From UBA10110 sp964354145 (GTDB taxonomy: Bacteria; Patescibacteriota; Kazan-3B-28; UBA10110), in NCBI GenBank assembly GCA_964354145.1, contig CAYGXX010000017.1:1-14128 (forward strand): DNA of 14,128 nt, read 5' to 3'. The notes beneath the pieces are model-generated. The model was not told where the DNA came from. It did no database searches and saw only the letters and a program-made list of their open reading frames with translations. This document shows, piece by piece, positions 7,968 through 14,116 of the stretch. Every line of letters begins with the position of its first letter. Position 1 is the first letter of the stretch. The position numbers were made by a program, and so were the translations under genes.

Positions 7968-8558
7968 ATGGCGAATAAAGAAGTTACTTGGCATTTTGAT
8001 TATCTTCAACTGTCAGCAGTGGTACTGGTAATAGCGGTGAGTTGGGGTTTAAATTGGTTAGCTGTGTCGCCGATACAAGCCGAAAATGTGGCCGGGGACC
8101 AAACCGGAGCAGTTTTACAAGTAGAATTGCCTGCTACCCAGCCTACCCAGATAGTGCAATTAGAAGATCAATGGATTGCCCGTTTTAAATTGAGCACCGA
8201 GAGCGTTGACCCAGTTATAGTTAAGGGATTAGTTTTTTGGCTGCAGGGCACTTTGCAAACAGAAGTGCTTAGATATCCCGGCTTGTTTCCATTGGAGCTC
8301 TCTTCTATAGATGATGCGACTATCTCTGGCAAAGGAGAAATTTGGAAGTATATTGATGGCTATATTGTTCAAGAGGTTCTCTTTGACCAGCCCATTAAAG
8401 TATCTTTCGCTGAACCTATCCAAATTGATGTCCATATGGATCTCCAGCACCGGTACCAAGATACCGTGGGAGTTTGGTTGGCTAAAGTACTGAGCGTAGC
8501 CCCGGCGCAGGGGTTGCCTATACAATCAATCTTGTTGGAAGTCGAAGATAGATTATAG
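7968..8558 (+). CDS. Unknown signal-anchored or secreted protein
   Basis: Encodes 196 residues of unrecognised family. A hydrophobic segment at about 13-34 follows a short polar N-terminus. Cleavage after SPIQA (about 34-38) is possible; otherwise it is a membrane anchor. The remainder alternates hydrophobic and polar residues in a beta-rich pattern (VLQVELP, WIARFKLST, VIVKGLVFWLQG, PIKVSFAEPIQIDVHMDL, SILLEVEDRL), which suggests a single beta-sandwich domain on the outside of the cell. No catalytic motif or cysteine pair is seen. It follows the Wzy_C gene by 53 bases on the same strand and precedes the sugar-nucleotide genes, so it may belong to the same envelope system. There is no Shine-Dalgarno before the ATG. 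Confidence 0.7.
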   Translation: MANKEVTWHFDYLQLSAVVLVIAVSWGLNWLAVSPIQAENVAGDQTGAVLQVELPATQPTQIVQLEDQWIARFKLSTESVDPVIVKGLVFWLQGTLQTEVLRYPGLFPLELSSIDDATISGKGEIWKYIDGYIVQEVLFDQPIKVSFAEPIQIDVHMDLQHRYQDTVGVWLAKVLSVAPAQGLPIQSILLEVEDRL

Positions 8559-8575
8559 CCGTTAGCTGATTGAAC

Positions 8576-8634
8576 AATGTAACCCTTCGACAAGCTCAGG
8601 GAATAAAACAAATATTGTCTGAGTGTAATCGAAG
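8576..8634. repeat. Inverted repeat, family C (copy 2)
   Basis: The left arm starts AATGTAACCCTTCGAC (8576) and runs to GCTCAGGGA (8602). The right arm, 8618-8634, is its imperfect complement (TCTGAG...TCGAAG) across an AT-rich centre. The first 16 bases differ from those of the copy at 9840 at two positions (AATGTAACCCTTCGAC against AATGTAATCCCTCGAC). Confidence 0.6.
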
Positions 8635-8647
8635 ACACACCTGAACA

Positions 8648-8668
8648 AAAGTTATACGAGATAACTTT
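8648..8668. promoter_or_regulatory. AT-rich palindrome upstream of the 2-epimerase gene
   Basis: AAAGTTAT and its exact complement ATAACTTT enclose ACGAG, 70 bases before the ATG at 8738. This is an operator-sized dyad or a weak hairpin. No regulator is encoded nearby, so a role is unproven. Confidence 0.3.
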
Positions 8669-8689
8669 AAAGTGATTAATATTAGCTCT

Positions 8690-8713
8690 GGGGGCATATT
8701 TCTGGACGCCCCC
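8690..8713 (+). terminator. GC hairpin before the 2-epimerase gene
   Basis: GGGGGC (8690-8695) pairs with GCCCCC (8708-8713) over a 12-base loop; GCCTTAT follows, with no T-tract. It may be a terminator for the upstream unit or a leader hairpin of the gene at 8738, whose ATG is 24 bases on. Confidence 0.35.
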
Positions 8714-8737
8714 GCCTTATCGTGGTAAGTTAAAACT

Positions 8738-9838
8738 ATGAAACCCCTGAAAATCATCACCTTTATCGGTACCCGGCCAGAGATCATTAAGCTTAGCTTA
8801 GTGATCAGAAAGCTGGATGCCCTGCCGGGTATCCAGCATATTTTGGTCCATACCGGGCAGAATTTTGCCCCTAATATGAAGGATGTCTTTTTTGAGGAGT
8901 TGGGACTCCGGCAACCCGACTATTATCTGGATGTTAAAGCCGATACCCTGGGCAAACAGATTGCTAATGTGATAGAAAAGTCCGAAGAAGTCTTAAAAAA
9001 AGAACGACCTGATGTGTTTTTGGTACTAGGGGATACCAATAGTGCACTCTCCTCTATTATGGCGGCACGTCTGGGCATCCCCATTTTGCATATGGAGGCG
9101 GGGAACCGAGCCTTTGACCCTAGGGTCCCCGAAGAGCAAAATCGCCGGATGATTGATCACATTAGCACCTGGTTGTTCCCGTATCGCAACTATCCGCGGG
9201 AAAATTTGATTCGCGAAGGGATTAACCCCAGCAAGATTTTTATTACCGGTGATCCTTACATTGAAGTGCTAAAACAGTATGCCCCTCAAGCAAATACAGC
9301 AGTTTTGGGTAGGTTGGGGTTGAATGATAAAGAATATTTTTTGGCGACTACTCATCGGGAAGAAAATGTGGAGGATTTAGGCGCTTTGCGCAATATTGCC
9401 AACGGCTTAGCGCTGGTGGCAGAGAAATATCAACAACCGGTGATTTGGAGTTTGCATCCGCGAACTTTAGCTAAGATCCAGGAATTAGGTATTACTTTGC
9501 CGGACAGGGTCAGAGTTATGGAGGCGATGGGATTTTTGGATTTCTTGACTCTCGAAAAACACGCCAAGTGCCTGATCAGTGATAGTGGCACTGTTCCGCA
9601 AGAGGGGGCAGTGCTGGGAGTGCCATCAGTGGTTATTCGCCAAGCGATGGAACGCCCTGAGGTGTTGGAGTGTGGGGCGACTATTTTGAGCGGGGTAGAT
9701 AGCCCCGAAGCGATTTTAAAGGCTGTGAATGTAATGTTAACCGTGCCAACTAACTGGCAATCACCTTATGATAATGAGGGTAGCCCCTCTGATAAAATGA
9801 TAAAGTATATCCTGTCTTATAAACAAAAGCTGTATTAA
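8738..9838 (+). CDS. wecB: UDP-GlcNAc 2-epimerase, non-hydrolysing (WbjD/FnlC-like)
   Basis: Encodes 366 residues, the usual length of the family. The GT-B-fold epimerase interconverts UDP-HexNAc C2 epimers through a 2-acetamidoglucal intermediate. Visible motifs: GTRPE at 11-15, HTGQN at 38-42, GDTNS at 98-102, HMEAGNR at 118-124, PEEQNRR at 131-137, THREEN at 205-210, SDSG at 281-284 and ERPE at 305-308. By family analogy D99, E120, E132 and H206 are the likely catalytic residues. The stretch GDTNSALSS...HMEAGNRAFDPRVPEE, with FPY and an LIREG, resembles the WbjD/Cap5G/FnlC branch that acts on 6-deoxy-L sugar nucleotides more than enterobacterial WecB (E. coli WecB has HVEAGLRT). The two genes that follow supply the matching dehydratase and reductase. 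No Shine-Dalgarno; ATG 8738 leaves GTRPE at the usual distance from the N-terminus. The symbol refers to the broad family. Confidence 0.88.
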   Translation: MKPLKIITFIGTRPEIIKLSLVIRKLDALPGIQHILVHTGQNFAPNMKDVFFEELGLRQPDYYLDVKADTLGKQIANVIEKSEEVLKKERPDVFLVLGDTNSALSSIMAARLGIPILHMEAGNRAFDPRVPEEQNRRMIDHISTWLFPYRNYPRENLIREGINPSKIFITGDPYIEVLKQYAPQANTAVLGRLGLNDKEYFLATTHREENVEDLGALRNIANGLALVAEKYQQPVIWSLHPRTLAKIQELGITLPDRVRVMEAMGFLDFLTLEKHAKCLISDSGTVPQEGAVLGVPSVVIRQAMERPEVLECGATILSGVDSPEAILKAVNVMLTVPTNWQSPYDNEGSPSDKMIKYILSYKQKLY

Positions 9839-9839
9839 C

Positions 9840-9947
9840 AATGTAATCCCTCGACTTCGCCCGCCCTGGGCGAGGCTCCGCTCGGGAAATAAGATATTTA
9901 TTCTCCGAGTAAGCCTGGTTGTGACAGGCGCATCGAGGAGTTACATT
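9840..9947. repeat. Inverted repeat, family C (copy 3)
   Basis: Outer arms 9840-9861 and 9927-9947 are imperfect inverted copies ending in AATGTAA and TTACATT. Inside are nested hairpins: GCCC/GGGC at 9859-9871 and CTCGG...AATAA/TTATT...CCGAG at 9881-9909. The element fills almost the whole gap between the epimerase and dehydratase genes. It begins within two bases of the epimerase stop codon, so it may also act as a 3' hairpin of that message. Confidence 0.65.
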
Positions 9948-9973
9948 AAAGGATGGTTAAATAATAACAATAA

Positions 9974-10918
9974 ATGAAGGTTTTTATTACTGGTATTACG
10001 GGAACTTTAGGCAAGGAGTTGTTGAGCCGGTTTTATGGCCAGTGGGAGATTACTGGTTATTCGCGGGACGAATTAAAACAAGCTCAACTTCAGCGCCAGT
10101 ATCCAAATGTCACTTACAAGATCGGCGATATCCGGGATTATGATGCTTTGCACCGGGCGATGAAAGGGGCAGATGTGGTCATCCACGCTGCCGCGATGAA
10201 ACGGATTGAAGTCTGCGAGGAAAATCCGATCGAAGCCATTAAAACCAATGTCTTGGGCACGGAAAATGTGGCTCGCGCCGCTTTTTACCATGGCATTACC
10301 AAAGCAATGACGATCGGTAGCGACAAAGGCGTGGACCCGGTGAACGCTTATGGTATGACTAAGGCGCTGCAGGAAAAGATATTCGTGTCTTATAGCTATA
10401 ACTGCGTGCGCTATGGTAATGTGTTTGGCAGTCGGGGGAGTGTTATCCCACTCTTTTATCAACAAGCGCAAAAGGGAGAACAGCTGACAGTGACAGATCC
10501 CAGTATGACACGGTTTATTTTGACGGTTGATGAAGCGATCGATTTAATTATGTTAGCCCTTAATAGCCCTATGCGGGGAGATGTGTTTATTAAACGGTCT
10601 CCAGCAGCCCGGCTGGGCGATATTGCGGCTGCTTTTTCAAACAATATTAGAGTTATCGGTAAAATGCGGGGAGAGAAATTGCACGAAGCTTTGATTTCTT
10701 CCGAAGAATTTACTCGGCTTACCGAGACGGAAAATGGCTATGTGGTCATCGGTAAAGATTTAGTGCGCTCCGAATACGGAGTAGCCTACACTTCCGATCG
10801 GGAGCGGCTACTTTCGGTGCCAGAGATTCAACAATTAGCCGCCAAAGTTTTAGGGACTCCCCAGCCCACGGAAACCTTGACGATGACTACCTCTCAACCT
10901 GTGCCCAAACAAGAGTAA
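9974..10918 (+). CDS. Inverting UDP-GlcNAc 4,6-dehydratase, PseB/WbjB/CapD type
   Basis: Encodes 314 residues of an extended short-chain dehydrogenase. The Rossmann motif GITGTLG is at 7-13 and HAAAMK, typical of this branch, at 71-76. The active site is GSDKGVDPVNAYGMTK: S116-D117-K118 and Y126-x3-K130. Downstream are RYGNVFGSRGSVIPLF and DPSMTRF, and IGKMRGEKLHEALIS-like sequence near 220-235, all hallmarks of inverting 4,6-dehydratases. The family removes water from UDP-GlcNAc and inverts C5 to give a 4-keto-6-deoxy-L sugar. WbjB/CapE proteins I remember have Met where this one has Tyr126, so it is not a plain WbjB and may be nearer PseB. No pseC is present in the window. The final 25 residues (TPQPTETL...) look disordered. 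The stop overlaps the next ATG by one base (TAATG), so the two are co-translated. No Shine-Dalgarno. Confidence 0.87.
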   Translation: MKVFITGITGTLGKELLSRFYGQWEITGYSRDELKQAQLQRQYPNVTYKIGDIRDYDALHRAMKGADVVIHAAAMKRIEVCEENPIEAIKTNVLGTENVARAAFYHGITKAMTIGSDKGVDPVNAYGMTKALQEKIFVSYSYNCVRYGNVFGSRGSVIPLFYQQAQKGEQLTVTDPSMTRFILTVDEAIDLIMLALNSPMRGDVFIKRSPAARLGDIAAAFSNNIRVIGKMRGEKLHEALISSEEFTRLTETENGYVVIGKDLVRSEYGVAYTSDRERLLSVPEIQQLAAKVLGTPQPTETLTMTTSQPVPKQE

Positions 10919-11823
10919 TGTTCGCTTATAAGCCCAAAGTCGCGATTTTAGGAGTTACCGGAATGATTGGTAACTCGCTTTATGCTGCCTTGAAGGATAA
11001 TTATGATTTAGTGTTAGTTTATCGCAGCGAGGATAAATTAAATTTACTGCAACAGAAATATAGCGGGACGGAGAAACATGAGAAATATCATTTGGATTTG
11101 TTGCCGGCTTACCAAGAGTATGTAAAAGGATTTTATGGTGAGAGGCATTGTCCGGCCTTTGCTGCTTTGTTGGATCATTTGCATACTTGTGATTTTGTTA
11201 TTAACGCTTTGGGAATTATCAAACCATATTGCGATAGCGATCCGGGCTTAGCCTTTTTTGTAAATAGCGTTTTCCCGCAAATTTTAGCAGAAGAGTTAGA
11301 TAAAAAGCTTATTCAGATTACTACCGACTGCGCGTTCAGCGGCTCCGCGGGCGCGCCTTATGATGAGATGGCTCCCAAGCTCCCTCCAGATATTTATGGA
11401 GCTTCTAAGGCACTTGGAGAGCCTTTGAGGGCAATTGTAGTGAGGTGCTCCACCATCGGACCAGAGCTCGTGGGGAATCGCGGGCTGTTAGCATGGGTTT
11501 TAAGCCAAAGCGGAAATGAAATAAATGGTTATATCAATCATTGGTGGAACGGCATCACGTCTTTAGAACTTGGAAAAGTTTGTCAGAAAATTATTAACGG
11601 TGAAGTTAATCCCGAGCCGGGAGTTTATCATATTTTTTCCGATGATATTACCAAACACGATTTATTAGTGAAATTAAACCAGCGCTTTAATTTGAATTGT
11701 AAAATCAATTCTGTGGCAGCGCCTGTAGCCATCGATCGCCGTTTGCGCACAATAAAAAACTTGAATCAACAACTCCAAATCCCCTCACTTGACGCGATGA
11801 TCGCTTCCCTCCCGTCATCCTGA
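10918..11823 (+). CDS. RmlD-like sugar-nucleotide reductase
   Basis: Encodes 301 residues of an SDR of the RmlD substrate-binding type. The NAD(P)-binding motif GVTGMIG is at 12-18, INALGIIKP at 95-103, the TTDCAFSG active-site segment at 135-142, and the catalytic pair Y160-x3-K164 in DIYGASKALGE. The family reduces the 4-keto group of a nucleotide-linked deoxy sugar. With the dehydratase just upstream and the 2-epimerase before it, the trio fits the WbvB/WbvR/WbvD (L-RhaNAc/L-QuiNAc) or WbjB/C/D (L-FucNAc) logic. It lacks the extra C-terminal cupin domain I associate with WbjC/FnlB, so an RmlD/WbvR-like reductase is the better fit. The last codons and TGA stop lie in a fragment of repeat family A (11814-11827), so the C-terminus may have been altered by repeat insertion. 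Confidence 0.82.
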   Translation: MFAYKPKVAILGVTGMIGNSLYAALKDNYDLVLVYRSEDKLNLLQQKYSGTEKHEKYHLDLLPAYQEYVKGFYGERHCPAFAALLDHLHTCDFVINALGIIKPYCDSDPGLAFFVNSVFPQILAEELDKKLIQITTDCAFSGSAGAPYDEMAPKLPPDIYGASKALGEPLRAIVVRCSTIGPELVGNRGLLAWVLSQSGNEINGYINHWWNGITSLELGKVCQKIINGEVNPEPGVYHIFSDDITKHDLLVKLNQRFNLNCKINSVAAPVAIDRRLRTIKNLNQQLQIPSLDAMIASLPSS

Positions 11824-11827
11824 ACTT
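11814..11827. repeat. Fragment of repeat family A across a stop codon
   Basis: CGTCATCCTGAACT matches the end of the element at 41-112. Its TGA is the stop codon of the reductase gene, so the last residues (PSS) are encoded partly by repeat sequence. Confidence 0.55.
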
Positions 11828-11858
11828 TACTCCCATCATTTTTTCTCTCTCCTTTTCC

Positions 11859-11885
11859 GTCATTCCCGCGAAGGCGGGAATCCAG
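11859..11885. repeat. Left inverted hairpin end of the GIY-YIG cassette (family B)
   Basis: An ATTCCCGC/GCGGGAAT 8-bp stem with a GAAG loop, bordered by GTC outside and CCAG inside. It is identical to the reversed copy at 12205-12231 at 26 of 27 positions; the one difference is in the loop. Confidence 0.85.
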
Positions 11886-11895
11886 AAATAAACAG

Positions 11896-11901
11896 TAAAA
11901 T
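11896..11901 (+). promoter_or_regulatory. -10 box of the GIY-YIG gene inside the cassette end
   Basis: TAAAAT lies exactly six bases before the ATG at 11908, the same arrangement as at 4437-4442, and so predicts a leaderless transcript. It sits just inside the left repeat, so the cassette carries its own promoter. No -35 box is evident. Confidence 0.5.
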
Positions 11902-11907
11902 AAACTT

Positions 11908-12195
11908 ATGGATAAGCAATCCTATGTTTATATTTTAGCCAGTAGCAAGAATGGCACGCTTTATATTGGCGTGACATCTAACTTAGTAGGGAGAACTTAT
12001 CAGCACAAGAATAACCTAATCCCTGGTTTTTCAGCCAAGCACCAATGCCATAAATTAGTTTATTTTGAAGTCTTTGATTCCATCGAACAAGCTATTGTAC
12101 GAGAAAAACGACTTAAAAAATGGAATCGGCAATGGAAAATCAGATTAATTGAACAAGACAATCCAGATTGGCGAGATCTATCTGAAGACTTTTAA
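11908..12195 (+). CDS. GIY-YIG endonuclease-like protein (UPF0213/YhbQ type)
   Basis: Encodes 95 residues, the whole of a minimal GIY-YIG domain. Motifs: YVYIL at 6-10 (the GIY strand), TLYIG at 17-21 (YIG), then R29 in LVGRTYQHK with H33 as likely catalytic residues, and the metal-binding Glu E66 in REKRLKKW. The tail WNRQWKIRLIEQDNPDWRDL is the usual ending of this small family. All expected catalytic positions are kept, so it is probably an active DNA nuclease; its substrate is unknown. It has no Shine-Dalgarno and a -10 box placed for leaderless transcription. The gene sits alone between near-identical inverted hairpin repeats (11859-11885 and 12205-12231), which suggests that gene and repeats travel or act together. 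The surrounding genes have unrelated functions. Confidence 0.9.
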   Translation: MDKQSYVYILASSKNGTLYIGVTSNLVGRTYQHKNNLIPGFSAKHQCHKLVYFEVFDSIEQAIVREKRLKKWNRQWKIRLIEQDNPDWRDLSEDF

Positions 12196-12204
12196 TTTTT
12201 TTGT

Positions 12205-12231
12205 CTGGATTCCCGCCTGCGCGGGAATGAC
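12205..12231. repeat. Right inverted hairpin end of the GIY-YIG cassette (family B)
   Basis: Reverse-complement copy of 11859-11885 with an 8-bp ATTCCCGC/GCGGGAAT stem and a CTGC loop, nine bases after the GIY-YIG stop codon behind a T-rich run. It could also serve as a 3' hairpin for that gene. No target-site duplication is visible outside the two ends. Confidence 0.85.
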
Positions 12232-12247
12232 GGCGGGGTAATTATCC

Positions 12248-12275
12248 TTGACACAGGAGTTAATTTGCTTATAAT
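12248..12275 (+). promoter_or_regulatory. Consensus sigma-70 promoter
   Basis: TTGACA (12248-12253) and TATAAT (12270-12275), both perfect, are separated by 16 bases. Transcription should start near 12282, leaving a 35-base leader with a strong ribosome site. This is the only full consensus promoter I see in the window. Confidence 0.85.
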
Positions 12276-12301
12276 AAGCTTTACAGAAAATCTTTGACAA
12301 G

Positions 12302-12308
12302 AAGGAGG
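12302..12308 (+). promoter_or_regulatory. Perfect Shine-Dalgarno AAGGAGG
   Basis: AAGGAGG eight bases before ATG 12317 fixes that start. It stands out because none of the other plus-strand genes here has a recognisable Shine-Dalgarno. Confidence 0.85.
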
Positions 12309-12316
12309 CATACATT

Positions 12317-13048
12317 ATGCCATATGGTAGCAATGCCGGTAACAGAGTTACCAACTTGGATTTACCGATCCACCTCGATATGCTGGACATCAGCAACAAG
12401 ACGGGTGTTGTCATCAAATCGGACGAGGGGGGAAATCCGCTGTCTGTCAGCACGGCTTATGTCGTGTTAGAGCTGGGAAAGGAAGGAGAAAATATCTCTC
12501 CGGTCTACCACACGCGACCAGCGGCCAACATCATCTTTTTGGGTCGTGATAATGACAGCGATGGCATTTTCCTTGGCTTGGTGCGCAGGCGGCGGCCAGA
12601 CCGGGGCACCGGGAGGCCAGCGACTGAGGTTACCAAGGCCTGCGGGGGATATTTTCACGATGGCTCAACTGGCGATCTGGCATCGTTTGTCGAAATGATC
12701 CGTCGCTATGTAGGGCTTAAAGTGAAGGTCGAAGATCTCTATCTGTGCGGAAACGAGGCCAGCGGGTACATCTCTGACCCGGGGCATGGTGCCATTCTTA
12801 CTCCCATAGCGTTTACCTACGCAACCAAGTGGGAAGAAGATCCATCAGTTACTCCCAAGATGGAGTTCATCCGGGTGTCTCTGGAAGAGGCCGAGCAGAT
12901 GTGCTTCGATACTCTCAACAACGCCGTCAGCGCCAACAGAATCGAGGATACCTCTTCGATTTTTGCGATTCTCAATGCCATCCATCTCATCAAGACTGGG
13001 CAGATCATGATTCCTACGAACAGGAATATCAATCTCCCTGGTCTTTAA
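12317..13048 (+). CDS. Nudix-fold-like protein with degenerate catalytic box
   Basis: Encodes 243 residues, apparently cytosolic (no signal peptide). The layout resembles ADP-ribose-pyrophosphatase-type Nudix proteins: an N-terminal beta region (1-105), GG at 110-111 opening a Nudix-like loop-helix-loop ending at G133-L134, SDPGHGAILTPIAFTYA at 153-169 (like the SPG strand of the family), EFIRVSLEEAEQM at 183-195, and a C-terminal helix (209-228). In the catalytic box only E126 of the REUxEExGU core remains; the two metal-binding glutamates fall on R129-R130, with one extra residue before the glycine. If the alignment is right, hydrolysis is probably lost and the protein may bind nucleotides or act as a regulator. 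It could also be an unrelated fold. It is a stand-alone unit with its own strong promoter, Shine-Dalgarno and terminator. By eye it uses more ATC and CTC codons than its neighbours, suggesting high expression or recent transfer. Confidence 0.55.
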   Translation: MPYGSNAGNRVTNLDLPIHLDMLDISNKTGVVIKSDEGGNPLSVSTAYVVLELGKEGENISPVYHTRPAANIIFLGRDNDSDGIFLGLVRRRRPDRGTGRPATEVTKACGGYFHDGSTGDLASFVEMIRRYVGLKVKVEDLYLCGNEASGYISDPGHGAILTPIAFTYATKWEEDPSVTPKMEFIRVSLEEAEQMCFDTLNNAVSANRIEDTSSIFAILNAIHLIKTGQIMIPTNRNINLPGL

Positions 13049-13086
13049 CTCCCAGGATCCGCCTCACGTTGCTCCTATTGATTCGC

Positions 13087-13113
13087 GCCGCCCTCCCTGG
13101 GCGGCCTTTTATT
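13087..13113 (+). terminator. Intrinsic terminator
   Basis: GCCGCCC (13087-13093) and GGGCGGC (13099-13105) form a 7-bp GC stem with a TCCCT loop, followed by CTTTTATT. It lies 38 bases after the stop codon of the Nudix-like gene and is the only textbook intrinsic terminator in the window. Confidence 0.9.
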
Positions 13114-13174
13114 AAAATAGTAAAAAATAATATCAGGTCAGTTTAGGGCTGGATGATGATTTATGATTTCTTGG

Positions 13175-14116
13175 TTACTCTTCAGTATGTTGTGCCATTA
13201 TATATTGGTCATCTCCTGGGTAACCTAACCACAGCAGTAATTGAGTAAAAGGGTAGATGACATATTTAATTTTATGCAAGTGGGCGAGGGAAGGTTGTCG
13301 ATGGTTGCTCTTGGTCGGCTGGGTTATTGCCCCGAGTGCTTGATAAACTCGGGGTTTTAACCAGCGTGAGAATCTACCTAAAGGGGGTTCTAGTTTATGT
13401 AGTATTGGTTCAAATCCCATCTCTTTCAAAAAATTTCGCAGAGCCACCGGGCTCCAACTAGCTAGATGATGAGGTGGCAAGTCAGTTGACAAATAATCCA
13501 ACTTACCCCAATACATATCACGATTAGGTACAGAAATAATTAAGCGACCATCCGGTTTAAGCAGTTTTTTAATAATCTGCAGCCATTCTCGGGGTCGATC
13601 CAGATGTTCTAATACCTCAAACATAGTAATCACATCAAATTGTTGGTGAAGATGTTTTTGGTAAAAACTCTCTAAAGTATCCACTGATAAATCAGTTAAA
13701 CCATACCGATTTTTAGCGTAGGCAATTTCATCGGCGTTAAAATCAAAACCGGTTACTACATAACCCTGTTTTCTGGCCTTGGCTAAAAATATTCCCTCGC
13801 CGCAGCCAATATCCAGTAGGGTTTTTCCTTGAGGGTTTTTAAATGGAGGGTGATGCTGAAATTGGGCATAATACCACACCCACACTGTTGCTTTAGCGTC
13901 TAAAGTATCGGGCTGGTATATGGCATTGGCCTGATAATAGGTGCTCTCTGGTTGGCTAAACGGCCACCAAGTTCTGACTTGGCAGCGTGCACATTCATAG
14001 AGAGAAAAAGTAGTATTTTCGTAATGATGATCCATGACCCAAGCGAAAGCCGGCTCTGGACTATGGCATATCGGGCAGGTCGCTCTGGGCTGGGGGCGCT
14101 GGGGCTGGGGAAGCAC
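13175..14116 (-). CDS. Class I SAM methyltransferase with N-terminal four-cysteine motif
   Basis: Encodes 313 residues from GTG 14116. The reading frame stays open to the window edge, so the true start may lie beyond 14128; no Shine-Dalgarno supports this GTG. C14-x2-C17 and C42-x2-C45 form a likely zinc ribbon, as in the family joined to Methyltransf_11/23-type domains. The SAM-binding motif I is LLDIGCGEG at 100-108, the acidic end of strand 2 is GFDFN at 123-127, FDVITMFEVLEHLDRP lies at 160-175 and DGRLIISVPN at 189-198. Such proteins often methylate sugars or lipid-linked intermediates in surface-glycan clusters, which would suit the neighbourhood, but the substrate is unknown. It is transcribed towards the Nudix-like gene; no terminator is evident after its stop at 13175-13177. 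Confidence 0.85.
   Translation of the reverse strand: MLPQPQRPQPRATCPICHSPEPAFAWVMDHHYENTTFSLYECARCQVRTWWPFSQPESTYYQANAIYQPDTLDAKATVWVWYYAQFQHHPPFKNPQGKTLLDIGCGEGIFLAKARKQGYVVTGFDFNADEIAYAKNRYGLTDLSVDTLESFYQKHLHQQFDVITMFEVLEHLDRPREWLQIIKKLLKPDGRLIISVPNRDMYWGKLDYLSTDLPPHHLASWSPVALRNFLKEMGFEPILHKLEPPLGRFSRWLKPRVYQALGAITQPTKSNHRQPSLAHLHKIKYVIYPFTQLLLWLGYPGDDQYIMAQHTEE

Noticed and set aside
8648..8668. Possible recombinase site, since AAGTTAT/ATAACTT recalls loxP arms
   Set aside because: The dyad is too short, the spacer is five bases instead of eight, and no recombinase is encoded here.
10073..10471. 132-residue minus-strand frame inside the dehydratase gene
   Set aside because: Antisense shadow of a gene with clear SDR motifs.
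12178..12453. 91-residue minus-strand frame with a VIPAQAGIQ stretch
   Set aside because: That peptide is just the translation of the family B hairpin repeat; the rest overlaps the promoter and start of the Nudix-like gene.
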